64,000 nucleotides of DNA. Origin: Hippasteria phrygiana. Its lineage: Eukaryota > Echinodermata > Asteroidea > Valvatida > Goniasteridae. Made by a program: the position numbers and the translations under genes. Of this stretch, positions 1-9,578 are shown in pieces. The notes under the pieces are model-generated. The model saw only the letters and a list, made by a program, of their open reading frames with translations, had not been told where the DNA came from and ran no database searches. The stretch's first letter is position 1, and each line of letters begins with the position of its first letter. Where the stretch lies: contig JAZGUH010000225.1 in NCBI GenBank assembly GCA_037893225.1, positions 1,116,001 through 1,180,000 of the forward strand, in the 5' to 3' direction.

Positions 1-67
1 CATTCATTTCTGTAATGGCAATTTCATATTTGTATTTTTTTGCTTTTTCCTGTACATTTATTTACAG

Positions 68-94
68 ATGCCCAGCATGATATGGGGGAAAACG
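68..94 (+). other. possible upstream TAF1A micro-exon (weak)
   Basis: A 27-nt stretch sits between a good acceptor (tttatttacag) and a GT. In one frame it reads AQHDMGEN, which resembles the AEXWRHGEN region expected just upstream in vertebrate TAF1A. It does not join exon 386 in phase unless a later acceptor near 403 (ggctag/GAAGCC) is used; that junction would restore an open frame reading ...MGENGSRINVS. The bases between, about 141-360, look like transposon sequence, so this may be an ancestral exon split by an insertion. Low confidence. Confidence 0.25.
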
Positions 95-140
95 GTATCC
101 CCCCCTCTTTTGTCCCTATACCCTAAGCACACTCCAGACA

Positions 141-360
141 ATTGTTACCTAACACATCCCCCCCTAGATTTCTGAAAAGAATTCCTGAGATTCCGGGAAC
201 ACAATTACCAACACAAAAGAGGTCAGGGGGGGGGGGGGTCCCTTTTCCCCCCATATCGTGCTTCATATGTATTTACAGTTATTGTTCTGTACGGAATGGA
301 AATGATGTAAATGAAATTGAGTTGAATTGAATTTGAATTGAAATTGAATTGAATTGATAA
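141..360 (+). repeat. repeat fragment with G-run and LINE-like AATTG tail
   Basis: Bases 141-265 (attgttacctaaca ... ccatatcg) recur at 45170-45285 inside the hAT-like element. At 300-355 an (AATTG)-type tandem tail appears (ttgaattgaatttgaattg), which resembles the 3' end of CR1-like LINEs. The 11-base-plus G run at 227-238 is unstable sequence. No coding capacity. Confidence 0.55.
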
Positions 361-385
361 CAATAATAAACCTTCTTCTTCCCAG

Positions 386-518
386 TCGGCTAGGCTAGGA
401 AGCCGTATTAATGTCAGTAAAGATGAAGTAGAAAGTGACAAATACTGGTGGATGATGATCGGTACGTATTCTGGAATGCTGAGGTACAGGAAGTGGCATC
501 ATGAGTATACACATGGAG
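386..518 (+). CDS. TAF1A: TAF1A exon (first clear one in the window)
   Basis: The acceptor is ccttcttcttcccag and the donor G/gtatgag. The exon has 44 codons plus 1 nt in phase 0 and includes WWMMIGTYSGMLRYRKW, which aligns with the LIQAYKGLLQYYTW segment of human TAF1A as I recall it. The start is the least certain boundary of this gene: two in-exon AGs (near 397 and 402) could serve as alternative acceptors, because the sequence TCGGCTAGGCTAGGAAG offers three candidate sites. Confidence 0.72.
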
Positions 519-3500
519 GTATGAGTTTCAAGTTATCATTATTTCATTGCCAACATGACCAGCCAATACTCCAGTGACACACAGCCAAAAATTGACATTT
601 TAAAAACCAAACCGTTTGAATTTTTAAAAATGAAACATGCAACGTTTTGAAATTGTTTGTGTTTTTTTCTCACATTGTATGATCAATTAATAGTTTCAAC
701 TGTGCTGTTTCAATCCTACTGAATAGCACTGTTTGCTAATGACCATAGTTGGAGTCGAGTCCCTGCAAGTCCTTTCACAAGTACTTTCGCAAGCCCAGTC
801 AGAAGTCCTTTCATAAAGCCAGTCACAAGTAACTGGATGAACAATGACAAAGGAATGCCTTTGTCAAAGCTCATGTGAATAGCTTGTGATTGGGATTAGG
901 ACTGTAGGGCTTGTGATGGACTTGCAGGGACTTGCAGGGACTTGCAGGGACTTGTGATGGACTCGACTACATCTCTGCTAATGACGTCAAAATATTGCAT
1001 GAATATTCGTGCATGTTGCGTGGAACTTGCTGCCTGCGGCAGATGTAGAAATGCTAATATCTCCAAATCGACTTCCAAGTGAAAAAACAATGGATGTTTC
1101 TTCCTGTAACACTTCGCTCAACTTTCCATTCATTTTGTTGAACCACATTATAAATGTAAAAGTTTCCTTGCCATGCATTGGGAATGGGGGGGTGGGAGTG
1201 CAAAATCAGTGAAAAAATTAAAGGTCATACATTTCTGAAATTTTTTCAAGCCAATTTAATCCCAAAATCATTCGTGGATAGATTGAAAAGAAAATGCATG
1301 AGATGGAGTAGCCTTTCTGACAAGGCACCTCGGTTTGGAGCGCAAATGTTAATACCTTAATGCAGACAATTTTTTTTGGTCAGGTCTGTTTTAGTCATGC
1401 ATAGTCATGCATATTAACAGGCTTTATGGACTTGTGTGGGGAAAATAATAAAGCAGTTACATAGGATGTTTGCAGTGTCGAGTCTAAATCTGAGTCCGAT
1501 GCCAGAAACTGTGAAAAAGTAGACTAAAGCAGTTGCGTATCCAGTGTGTGGGGGGGGGGGGGAGGGGTGTGGGGTGTTAAGGGGGGAAACTTGTTCCCCC
1601 CCCCCCCCACCCCCCCGACCCCGGTGGCATTTAAGGCATCATCAATTTTTTTTTTAAAACACATGTATTTTTAAGACAGTTTTAAGATTGTTCAGACGTT
1701 GTTTGCCCTTCCTGACACAAAAAATAGATACACTACTGGGAGTCCAAAACTCCATAAAAATGAGCTCAAATCTAGAGCCCTTGGTTCCATCGTGATAAAT
1801 GCCATCACACCATTTTCATATGATGGTTTTGGAATTATGCCTGGACTCGGCCGAGTCTGGACGTGCATCTTAGCCCATTAACCCTCCTGTTCTCAAGGCC
1901 AAAATGGAGCCAGCTACCCTATTTCAAAACCTATCAAGTGACAGGTTGAAACACACACAAACTGTGAGAGTTGGTGTTTAGAGTTTTTGATAGTCTGTGA
2001 TGGTTATAAGTATAGGAGGGTTAAGACATGAACAAAATTTGCTGGAATTCAAGGTCAATTCTGGTTGATGCTAAGGCTCAAGTCAAGTCTGGTCCGGACC
2101 TTAGTCATTTGTCCAGTTTGGACTCAAGTGGGCTTTTGTTCTACTTTTTGTTGCTGACATTGCCTTGGATTGAACCAGGACCGGACTACAACACTGAACT
2201 TTTGTCTTGATGCAGAGCTAACAGATTACAGTATGGAGAACGCATGTGCTGGTCTTGACAACATACCGGATAAACCTGGTGTGTGGGACATCTTCGTCAC
2301 CAAACAAGTCGAGGTATTTCCTCATTCATTTATCTCCCTTTGCCCAGTGTCGGTTCCTGATTCAAAATTTTCAAAAAGAAAAACTTATCATGGAAACAAT
2401 ATCAAATACAATGTACACAAGAAATATTTGTGTGTGTGTTTGTGTGTATGTAAATACTCTTGGTACATTGGGTTATGGGGAGATTCTATAGGGTTTGTGT
2501 GCTTAAGGAAAATCTCTCTATACTCAAACCCTGAAAATTCTTTAGACCCAAAATGTTCAACATCAGCCTAATATGTATTCCTCTCCATTTCCTTTCATAT
2601 AACCCTAACCCAAATTTACCTCTAGACCCCTTTACTGGAGACCCAAAACGTTATGGGGACAAAAAATGTCCCCACAACTCGGTCAGATTTGTTCAAACAA
2701 AAGAAATTGTCCCCATAACTAGGTGTATGCTAGAGTGTAAATACCGGCAATTGTGGACTACGGACAAAAGAGTTAGGGCATAGACAAAGGGGTCCACGAT
2801 TGACCGAACGTCCACGATTGAAAATCGTGTACAAAACATATGGGAGGCCTTCCGAAAAAGTTAAAAGTATAAACAAAAGAGGGACAATAGGAGGTCCGCG
2901 ATTCCCGGTATTTACACACTTGTGTGTGATGGCAATTGTTACCCACCACCCCAAAACCAGAACCAGGCCTCGAGTAAGTAACGTTGGTTTAGGGAATTTT
3001 TGCTTAGCTAATCAGTAATCACCTTTTGATATTGTTTGTGTTTTCTGGTCTGTTGATTCTATGAAGAATATCACTTTTCTCTCACATTTGTCTCATGAAT
3101 TTTCCTCAAGCTGCTCGAGGCAGATGGCAGAGTGGATGATGCCATGGAGTTACTCTGGAATAACTGCACGTCGTGTGGAGACAACCCCAATGCCTACAGG
3201 TACCTGTATAGACACCTCAAGAAAACCAGTGGTGACAAACAGGAGATGATCAACATTCTCAAGGTTGGTGTGTGGTATGTTTGAGATGATATCGTAGGGG
3301 ATAAGTTGAATGGAATGTGATGTGCAGGGTTCTTCACCAGTGGTTTTTGTGGTGTGGCTCTATCCGTATTATTTTCTTACCACCACTTAACCCATTTTGC
3401 ATCCCTTATTCTAAATCTCCAGGCCGCAGTATTATTATTTTTTTAACCCTCCCTCTCTCGGGGCAAAAATGGAGCCAACTACCCTATATATCAAAACCTA

Positions 3501-4781
3501 TCAAGTGACAGGTTGAAATACACACAAGCTGTGAGAGTTGGTGGGTAGATTTTTTTGATGGGCTGTGATAGTTATAACTATAGGAGGGTTTAATGAACAA
3601 GTTTTGTTTTTACCATACCCTAAATTCACTGAATATAAAGCTGTCTTTAGTTCTGAATACATTTTCATTCATATGGATTCATTTGTTCCAAAATCTTCAA
3701 ACATGTCAAAAGTTTTTTTTATTTTTCTGATTTTAGTTCATTTTATGTAAAAATGTACCTGCTTTCCAAAATTACTATGTTTATCCGGGACAGAGCCAAA
3801 CTCAACGGCTTACGAAGATTTTTCATATTTTGCCAACCCTCTGTTGGACAGGATCCCTTTAGTTATGGAAAGGCAAACATAATGTCTGAACAATTACGAA
3901 TAACTGAAGCTGTTCCTCAGAATTGTCAAAGTTTATTCTATTTTCAAAGTGAACAAAGAAACTGGCAGGAGTGGGATTCGAACCTGCGACCTCCGGGTTA
4001 CCGTACCGGCGCTCTACCAACTGAGCTATCTTGCCCTATGTTGGCGATCTCCCAAATTGTCAGTTGGTAGAGCGCCGGTACGGTAACCCGGAAAATTTAT
4101 TCTAATCGGGATTTGTCAGGATTTTTACTGATTTCAGATTTTTTTAAGAATCTCTTTTGAAATCTTTAATTCCTGAGATGTTATCCTAAAGGTGTTTTTA
4201 ACCTGTAAAAGTGGATATAGTCCAATAGAAACATGTATTTGAAGGGGTGCCTTTAGGCAAATACAAACCATAGACCCTATGTTGCTATGGGGTCCTCAGC
4301 GACCCCCAAAGACTACAGATTTCGTGGATTTTTCATTTTTGGCCAATTTCGTCCTGTGTAATCCATCGGCATTACACTAATGTGTAAATCTTTGTAGATT
4401 TAAATGTAGAAGCAGCAAACTACCAATTGTTACTGAGAAATATTCAACGAACACAATTGTTGAACCGCACTGCCCTTTATGCCAACATCAAGATAGGGAT
4501 GAATTCCATTATTTGTTTAAATGTTCATTCTTTGAAATGGAAAAAAAAAAATATTTAAATTCATACTATAGAATCAGGCCAAACACTTTTAAAATGTACT
4601 ATTTATTTAACACAACTAATATTCACGAATTAGATAATCTTGCAAAATTCACCCAGGTAATTATGTTAAAATTTAAATAGTTCGTTGTTCGTTGTTCTGA
4701 TGTTATTTTTAAATGTTTAGATTTGTATTGTTTTCTTGTGATCTGGTGCCTGTAATGTGACATGTAGTTTGAGTGTATTAT

Positions 4782-4813
<32 letters not shown>

Positions 4814-7800
4814 TTTGTATTTTATGTGTGTAACTAGGTACTGGAAGGGGTGTGTATTTATTGTTTAGTTTTAGCTTAATTTATAATTTATATATATATA
4901 TATATATAATTTTTTTTAAATATATTTATTTATTTATTTATTTTTAATTAATGTTTTGTTAAACTGTTAAAGGTGTGAACTATTTTTTATGTACATAGAT
5001 GTATTTGTTTTATTTTAAAAAGATCTCAACGTTCATATGGGTCGAAGATGTAAATATACTCTAAACTCTAAACTACATTGGCAAGATAACTTTGACATTT
5101 TCCCCATATTTATCTGCGCTTTATTCCAGGAGTATATCAAGAGAGTTCCATCTGACCTGCTAGCACTAGACCTGGTTAGTCTCCTGCAGCAGACTGCCAA
5201 ACGGAAGAATCCCGACTACAGCAGTAAGATCTGCCTGATAACCAACACACTGTTTGACATGTTGGATTACCCCTGCTGGTATAAGAGGCTAGCACCATGG
5301 AGGACACTTGCAAAACACCTCACCAAGATTCTGAAGAAGTAGGTATACACTGTTGGTCACTGCTCATGGTCAGGAACTATTTGATTAATATGTGAATAAT
5401 ATGTGAACATAAGAAGAACGATCAAAAGGACATTATAAAATCAAACTATATTGAAAGATATACTGTCTGTGCGCTATTCAAGTTTTATTGTTTTGTTTGT
5501 TTTTTAATTGCTATTTCACAAGCAGTACAAAAGTTATTCACTCGTGAATGAGACAGCAAATGAAAAAACCCAACCTACATTAAGTTAGCAAATAATTACT
5601 TTACAAACGTTGAATTATTTGCGGGCCGGCAATAATTCACACATATATTTTCGTGATGCACAAAACCAACAAAGGTTAAATGCATTTTTTTTGAGTAGCA
5701 GATGCCGAAAATAGAAGGAAAAAAGTAGTTTTTTTACATTTTAATAAAACATGTTAGAAGAAAACATGTTAGAAGAAAACATTTAGAAGAAAACATTTAG
5801 AAGAAAATAAAATTAATTTAATTTTTTTGAAGAGCACGGAGAGTACATCTTTAAAAGTAGGTAAGAAGAATGAAAGAGAAAAGGGTTTGGCCATCACGCT
5901 AGCATTCAAGCCAAAATGTAGGGATATGTCTGTCATCTGTCCTGCCAACCCTTAACAAAATTGGAAGATCATCAATGTTGGGGCAAGTTGGCAGAGTGCT
6001 GGTATGGTGTTCCGGGGGTAACAGGTTCAAATTTTGTTTTTGTTTGAAGTCACCGAATACAAAGCTAAAAGCCACTCTAGGTAAAGGGCTACAAACGGTG
6101 GTGAGGTTGGCCACATTTTCGGTTGCCAGCCCTACCACCCTTATGGTTTCCTGGGTAAATAGAGGATAAATCTTCAATAGATACCAAATAAATTATCCCA
6201 GGTTTTAGGCCTGTAGGCAAATACCCTGTTTATGATAAACAATCAGTGTGTAATTGATGGTTATTACAATGGCTGGTGGTTATGAAATTTCTGTGTCAGC
6301 TGGAAATCTCATCTGTGGCTCTGACCCCGTTCCCACTAGATCCACCAATTGGGGGATCTGATCCACCTTTTGCCAAATTGCCGGATCAGATCCCCCAATT
6401 GGTGGATCAGATCCTGCAATTGTGTTAGTGGGAACGCTAACCGTTATAAGGTGGATCAGGATCTGATCCACCTTTCTTGAGCCATCTTCAGACCAGGATA
6501 CAGATCCCCCAATTGGTGGATCAGATCCTGCAATTGGTGGATCACGATCAAGTGGGAACGCAAAAGGTGGATCTGATCCGGCAATTTGACCTGTCAACAT
6601 CCGGCTGGTGCACGAGATGCGCGAAAAGTTTGCGGTCTGATAAACGAAGAAATACGTTTAGGCGTGTAGCTCATGTGAAAATTTCCCCCGTGCACGACAT
6701 GCACCATAAACAACTACTGAACTACGGGCTGTATACAAAATGTGTTACCACGCGCGCGTGCGCGATGCAAGCGTGCATGCATCCATTCAGCGTACATGTG
6801 TATTCCTTTCGTTCCTACTGGAAAGTCGTCCGCTTCTAAACCTTTTTCATTCGTGTAATTTTACTTATTTTTCCATCCACAAATAATTCTGTGTTAGTGT
6901 ATAGCCTGCATCGTGTCATAGAACAACAACAACCGTAGCAAAGTTTGATGAAAATACGTTTTACGATCCGATTCGAGCCAGTACTTATAATATTACGATT
7001 AAGTTTGGACTGCTCTCCGCATCCATGGGCAAAATCAGACCGAGAAGCATTTGGATTTCTTCCTCTATGTTGAAACTTCGAACATCAAAACATCGCACAT
7101 GTATTTGACCCGTCCCAGCATGCAACGCAGCCACACAGCGCGCGCTCAGCAAGCAAGCGCATGCGTAATACCGAACTCAGTGACCTTTCGGACTCGACAC
7201 TTCCGTTCGAAAAGGTGGATCAAGCATAAGTGGGAACGCGACTTGCGGTTTCGTTGCGGTTAGACAATGGTCACACCAAAATGCCGGATCTTGATCCACC
7301 TTTTCCCAATTCGAGTGGGAATGCGGTCTCTGAGAACTGTTTTGTCTTGGGTCACATGCATCAATTTGCTGTGTGTACATTTGATCCCGTCTTTAGGCTA
7401 CTTGACTCCACCTGAGGTTGACTGAGAATGCAGTAATTGCCAGAAAAATTTGTGGCACGCGTCTTTGACATAAGTGCATTTCTTGCCTTTATGTGGTCTT
7501 CATACTGATCAGAATATCATTTGACTGGGACTGACTTAAGCCCAGTTCATACTTCATGCGAATGCGTATGTGAAGCGAATGCGTTAAGGTAACAGAGAAC
7601 GTCACAATGAAACTTTAATTGATGTCATGAAATTCGCTTCGCATTCGCATGAAGTATGAACTGGGCTTTATAAGTCATAAGTCCCATCATCATGTTTGTT
7701 TATGGACGAGGGAAATTCCTATCTGAGTAAAATCATTGTTTTTCACGTAAATATTTCATGCAACTTTTTGTGAACATAGTAGGGATAGTCTATTTTCATT

Positions 7801-9578
7801 TCATTATTGCTCTATCACCACAGTTAACTTGACCACATTTTCCTCCAAAAACTATTCCTTCTTGGATTAGACGGGACCGTGTTGCCATAGACGCAGCCTT
7901 TGTTTCCTGGAGTACAAGAGACTGGTGGCCCTCTTATCACTTCAGTACCAAGACAGTGAAAAAACTCCTCAAGATGAACAGGAAGGTTGCTCTGCAGAAA
8001 GCTGTAGTTGCTACGGTTATGCATAGACCAGGTGGGTAAACCCTACCCTCTACCAAAGTAAAAACATAATATGTGCACGTTTTGTTACTTCAGGTCCAAG
8101 GGTAGAAAATTTACTGTGTAAAAGCATATACCCTAAATCTTTTGAACTTGTTTTTACCCTTATCGAAAGTACTTTATACAAAAATGGATATTGGAAATGA
8201 TTGTAACCCTTCAAATTCAAATTCAAATTCAAATCTTAAATTTTTGCCAACGCATACATATGTACAAATACAATTATCTTACATTTTGAATAAGCCATTT
8301 GTAAGATAAATTAAAATAACATCTTCCTCAAAATGCTTAGCACGTTTTAACTTTGAATTCTCCAGACCAAAGACACCAGACCATTCCGGAGCTGGGGGTT
8401 GCTAGCATAAGGCTTGCCCCAAATCATGTGAATTTGGAGCAAGTCAGTGCACCAGATGTTATTCAAATTTAACTCGCAAATGGCTTATTCTCCAAAAACT
8501 ATGAGCTTGTCGAGCGGCGACCCCGCGGTGAAAAATAAAAAAAAAAGGAACAATTACAATTACAGAGGTGATAGAAGTTCAATGCATGCAATGAATATGT
8601 TGAAAACAAGTCTTGTTTCCAATTTCTTGCATAAATCTGGAGGGAAATAATTGGGCAATGCATTTGAATTGACAACGATCATGGTTGGACTGCCGATTGC
8701 AGGGATGTAGTCGAGTCCATCACAAGTCCCTGCAAGTCCATCACAAGCCCTCCAGTCCTAATTCCAATCGCAAGCTATTCAAATGAGCTTTGACAAAGGC
8801 ATTCCTTTGTCATTGTTCATCCAGTTACTTGTGGCCAGCTTTATGAAAGGACTTCTGACTGGGCTTATAAAAGGACTTGTGAAAGGACTTGCAGGGACTC
8901 GACTCCAACTCTGGCCGATTGTTATAGCTCGTACAAAATAACACATCCATTCTAATCGATGCTGAATTCTTCCCATGATACACCATTTTGTGGAAGTGCT
9001 GTGGCCTAGTGGTTTGGCACATTGAATTCAAGGTCTGTGGGTAATTCTGCAGGTTGTGGGTTCGAGCCACGTCCTGGGCTATAGCACTTCTATGCTTAAT
9101 TTGCGTAGAGGCATTATTAATGTCTTGCAGTGGACTAGTTACCCATCTCGACCCTATTCATATTGTGAAGAGATTAGCTGGTCTTGTTTCAGTGTGAGGG
9201 GCTGGTTCTTTCACATAATCCTCTGTAGCTCACACCTCGAGTGCCCTAGGGCCTGTGATTGGCGATTTGCATTAAAAAAAAATTAAAAAAAGAATAACAG
9301 GATTCGCATCACCAGTGTGAATCACCCAAATTTAAAGACAAATGTTCAGGCAAATGATAAAAAGAATCCTGAAGCTTCACTAAAGGGAAGGCAAGGAATA
9401 AAGGTGTAAACCGGCTTAGAAAATCTTTAACATTGTTTATACCTTTATTTTTTTAGGCTCGTCGTTTGTCAGACGCGTGAGGAAATACTTTACTAAAAAG
9501 AACGACAAGAAGTCATCAAAGCTGTTGGATGAAGCTTCCAAGTTGGCCAAAGTCTGTGCAGAGTTTGGTTTGAAGTAG
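386..9578 (+). CDS. TAF1A: TAF1A (RNA polymerase I SL1/TIF-IB subunit A), 3' part of gene, six exons
   Basis: TAF1A is a TBP-associated factor of the SL1/TIF-IB complex, which recruits RNA polymerase I to rDNA promoters in the nucleolus. Joining 386-518, 2216-2313, 3111-3263, 5130-5338, 7871-8031 and 9457-9578 gives 876 nt, a clean 291 codons plus TAG, with every junction phase-compatible and every intron GT-AG. Signatures that match human TAF1A as I remember it: KPGVWDIFVTKQVE, NPNAYRYLYRHLKK, and RDWWPSYHFS near the C-terminus, followed by a Lys-rich tail. Human TAF1A is about 450 residues, so roughly the N-terminal third lies upstream of the window. The gene converges with the nesprin gene, whose 3' end is about 0.3-1 kb beyond the TAF1A poly(A) signals. 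Orthology rests on motif order over several exons; I could not run an alignment. Confidence 0.9.
751..969. mobile_element. MITE, family GAGTCGAGTCCCTGCAAG, copy 1
   Basis: The ends are inverted (GGAGTCGAGTCC ... GGACTCGACTAC). A second copy lies at 8707-8909 in the opposite orientation and matches along the full length (for example CAATGACAAAGGAATGCCTT). Copy 1 has an extra triplication of GGACTTGCAGG at about 921-955. No ORF. Confidence 0.75.
1878..2024. mobile_element. TTAA-bounded MITE (TTAACCCTCC family), copy 1
   Basis: It starts TTAACCCTCC and ends GGAGGGTTAA. The body includes AATGGAGCCAGCTACCCT and CCTATCAAGTGACAGGTTGA. A TTAA duplication with inverted ends points to piggyBac-type mobilisation. 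Related copies are at 3443 and 38197. Confidence 0.75.
2216..2313 (+). CDS. TAF1A: TAF1A exon with KPGVWD motif
   Basis: The acceptor is gtcttgatgcag and the donor GAG/gtattt. Two bases complete the split Glu codon, followed by 32 codons including GLDNIPDKPGVWDIFVTKQ. The human protein has IPGVWDPFVKSYVE at the corresponding point. The exon ends in phase 0. Confidence 0.9.
3111..3263 (+). CDS. TAF1A: TAF1A exon with NPNAYRYLY motif
   Basis: The acceptor is gaattttcctcaag and the donor CTCAAG/gttggt. It has 51 codons, phase 0 to 0, starting LLEADGRVDDAMELLW and containing GDNPNAYRYLYRHLKK. This corresponds to the NPNAHIYLYNFLKR helix-repeat region of human TAF1A. The repeated-helix pattern fits the family's helical-repeat fold. 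Confidence 0.92.
3443..3593. mobile_element. TTAA-bounded MITE (TTAACCCTCC family), copy 2
   Basis: It has the same body as 1878-2024, with the end TAGGAGGGTTTAA showing one added T. It lies in the intron after TAF1A exon 3111-3263. Confidence 0.72.
3941..4060 (-). repeat. tRNA-derived SINE family A, with an inverted partial copy to 4091
   Basis: On the minus strand it reads GATAGCTCAGTTGGTAGAGC (A box) and later GGTTCGAATCCC (B box), followed by CAGTTTCTTTGTTCACTTTG. A truncated plus-strand repeat of the same head at 4060-4091 makes a head-to-head pair. The tRNA fold is imperfect and copies are dispersed, so this is a SINE rather than a working tRNA. Confidence 0.8.
4108..4354. mobile_element. 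MITE, GGGGTGAGATTTGTCAGG family, copy 1 (reverse)
   Basis: It contains AAAAGTGGATATAGTCCAAT and GGGTGCCTTTAGGCAAATAC, which recur in opposite orientation at 17977, 55885 and 60611. The ends here are eroded. Confidence 0.7.
4381..4980 (+). mobile_element. 3' tail of a non-LTR retrotransposon (CCHC-type C-terminus)
   Basis: An ATG-less frame from 4381 to TAG at 4680 (99 codons) reads PHCPLCQHQDRDEFHYLFKC, a Cys-Cys-His-Cys knuckle, then KYLNSYYRIRPNTFKMYYLF and KFTQVIMLKFK. This matches the C-terminal end of long LINE ORFs in many invertebrates. An ATTT microsatellite (4776-4819) and a TA run (4889-4910) follow in its 3' region. The element is severely 5'-truncated, with no RT domain. Confidence 0.7.
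5130..5338 (+). CDS. TAF1A: TAF1A exon, helical-repeat region
   Basis: The acceptor is gcgctttattccag and the donor AAGAA/gtaggt. It has 69 codons plus 2 nt. It reads EYIKRVPSDLLALDLVSLLQ at the start and later DMLDYPCWYKRLAPWRTLAK. The human protein has a matching ILYQIVPSHKLMLEFHTLL ... AWKYLAKYLKNIL arrangement. The split Lys codon is completed by the first base of the next exon. Confidence 0.92.
6326..7326. mobile_element. element with dense GGATCAGATCC palindromes and CGTTCCCACT ends
   Basis: CGTTCCCACT opens the left side and AGTGGGAATGCGG closes the right. Between 6330 and 6590 the blocks GGATCAGATCC, CCCCCAATTGGTGGATC and GGTGGATCTGATCC recur in both orientations. A GC-rich middle (6600-7200) has no long ORF. 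The right end (7205-7326) repeats AAAAGGTGGATC ... GATCCACCTTTT around AGTGGGAACGCG. It looks like a non-autonomous DNA transposon with subterminal repeats; the superfamily is not assigned. Confidence 0.55.
7539..7667. mobile_element. 129-bp hairpin MITE with TTA duplication
   Basis: Near-perfect inverted ends (AGCCCAGTTCATACTTCATG) run about 28 bases, with GCGAATGCG continuing inward. TTA flanks both sides (7536-7538 and 7668-7670), the pattern of PIF/Harbinger (Tourist-like) elements. Confidence 0.75.
7871..8031 (+). CDS. TAF1A: TAF1A exon with DWWPSYHF motif
   Basis: The acceptor is ccttcttggattag and the donor CCAG/gtgggt. It contains 1 + 159 + 1 nt. The motif SWSTRDWWPSYHFSTK matches the conserved SRKNWWPGFHFS block near the human C-terminus and is the most diagnostic part of the gene. 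It ends with a Gly codon split across the next junction. Confidence 0.93.
8707..8909. mobile_element. MITE, family GAGTCGAGTCCCTGCAAG, copy 2
   Basis: This is the inverted counterpart of 751-969, inside the last TAF1A intron. The ends read TAGTCGAGTCC and GGGACTCGACTCC. It lacks the triplicated 11-base unit of copy 1. Confidence 0.75.
8996..9292 (+). repeat. tRNA-derived SINE family B, full-length-looking
   Basis: The head GTGCTGTGGCCTAGTGGTTT (A-box-like) is followed by GTTGTGGGTTCGAGCC (B box), a body of about 190 bases and an A-rich end (attaaaaaaaaattaaaaaaa). A reversed copy of the head lies at 62610-62695. Confidence 0.72.
9457..9578 (+). CDS. TAF1A: TAF1A terminal coding exon
   Basis: The acceptor is cctttatttttttag. 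After the split Gly come SSFVRRVRKYFTKKNDKK and a basic helix ending CAEFGLK, then TAG at 9576-9578. A basic C-terminal tail is also present in vertebrate TAF1A, although this one is not closely similar residue by residue. Confidence 0.88.

Larger units (their letters stand above)
519..2215 (+). other. TAF1A intron with several repeats
   Basis: It holds a MITE (751-969), a tract of poly-G and poly-C runs around 1548-1615, a fragment of the GTCGAGTC-family element near 1475-1500, a TTAA-bounded miniature element (1878-2024), and degenerate CAAGTCTGGTCCGGAC sequence at 2070-2135. I see no exon between 519 and 2215. Confidence 0.6.
3264..5129 (+). other. TAF1A intron, repeat-filled
   Basis: In order it holds the TTAA MITE (3443), a SINE pair (3941-4091), a reversed GGGGTGA MITE (4108-4354) and a LINE tail with AT-rich microsatellites (4381-4980). 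Nothing exonic remains. Confidence 0.6.
5339..7870 (+). other. TAF1A intron, 2.5 kb
   Basis: Four tandem 16-base-type units lie at 5748-5812 (AAACATGTTAGAAGAAAACA and shortened forms). A degenerate SINE head sits at 5985-6050 (GTTGGCAGAGTGCTGG ... GGTTCAAAT). The GATC-rich element (6326-7326) and a TTA-flanked hairpin MITE (7539-7667) follow. The rest shows nothing recognisable. Confidence 0.55.
8032..9456 (+). other. last TAF1A intron
   Basis: It contains a CAAATT tandem at 8208-8236, the second GAGTCGAG MITE (8707-8909) and a SINE of family B (8996-9292). No exon is seen. Confidence 0.6.

Noticed and set aside
921..955. Short CRISPR-like tandem
   Set aside because: It is three contiguous copies of an 11-base unit with no spacers, inside an animal MITE.
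3961..4036. tRNA gene on the minus strand
   Set aside because: The A and B boxes are good, but the same sequence is dispersed with shared non-tRNA flanks and the stems are imperfect, so it is a SINE.
4776..4910. Matrix-attachment or origin-like AT tract
   Set aside because: It is a plain ATTT/TA microsatellite in the 3' region of a LINE; nothing specific supports another role.
6280..6600. Minus-strand ORF with repeated SDPPI units
   Set aside because: The repetitive peptide simply reflects the GGATC palindromes of a transposon.
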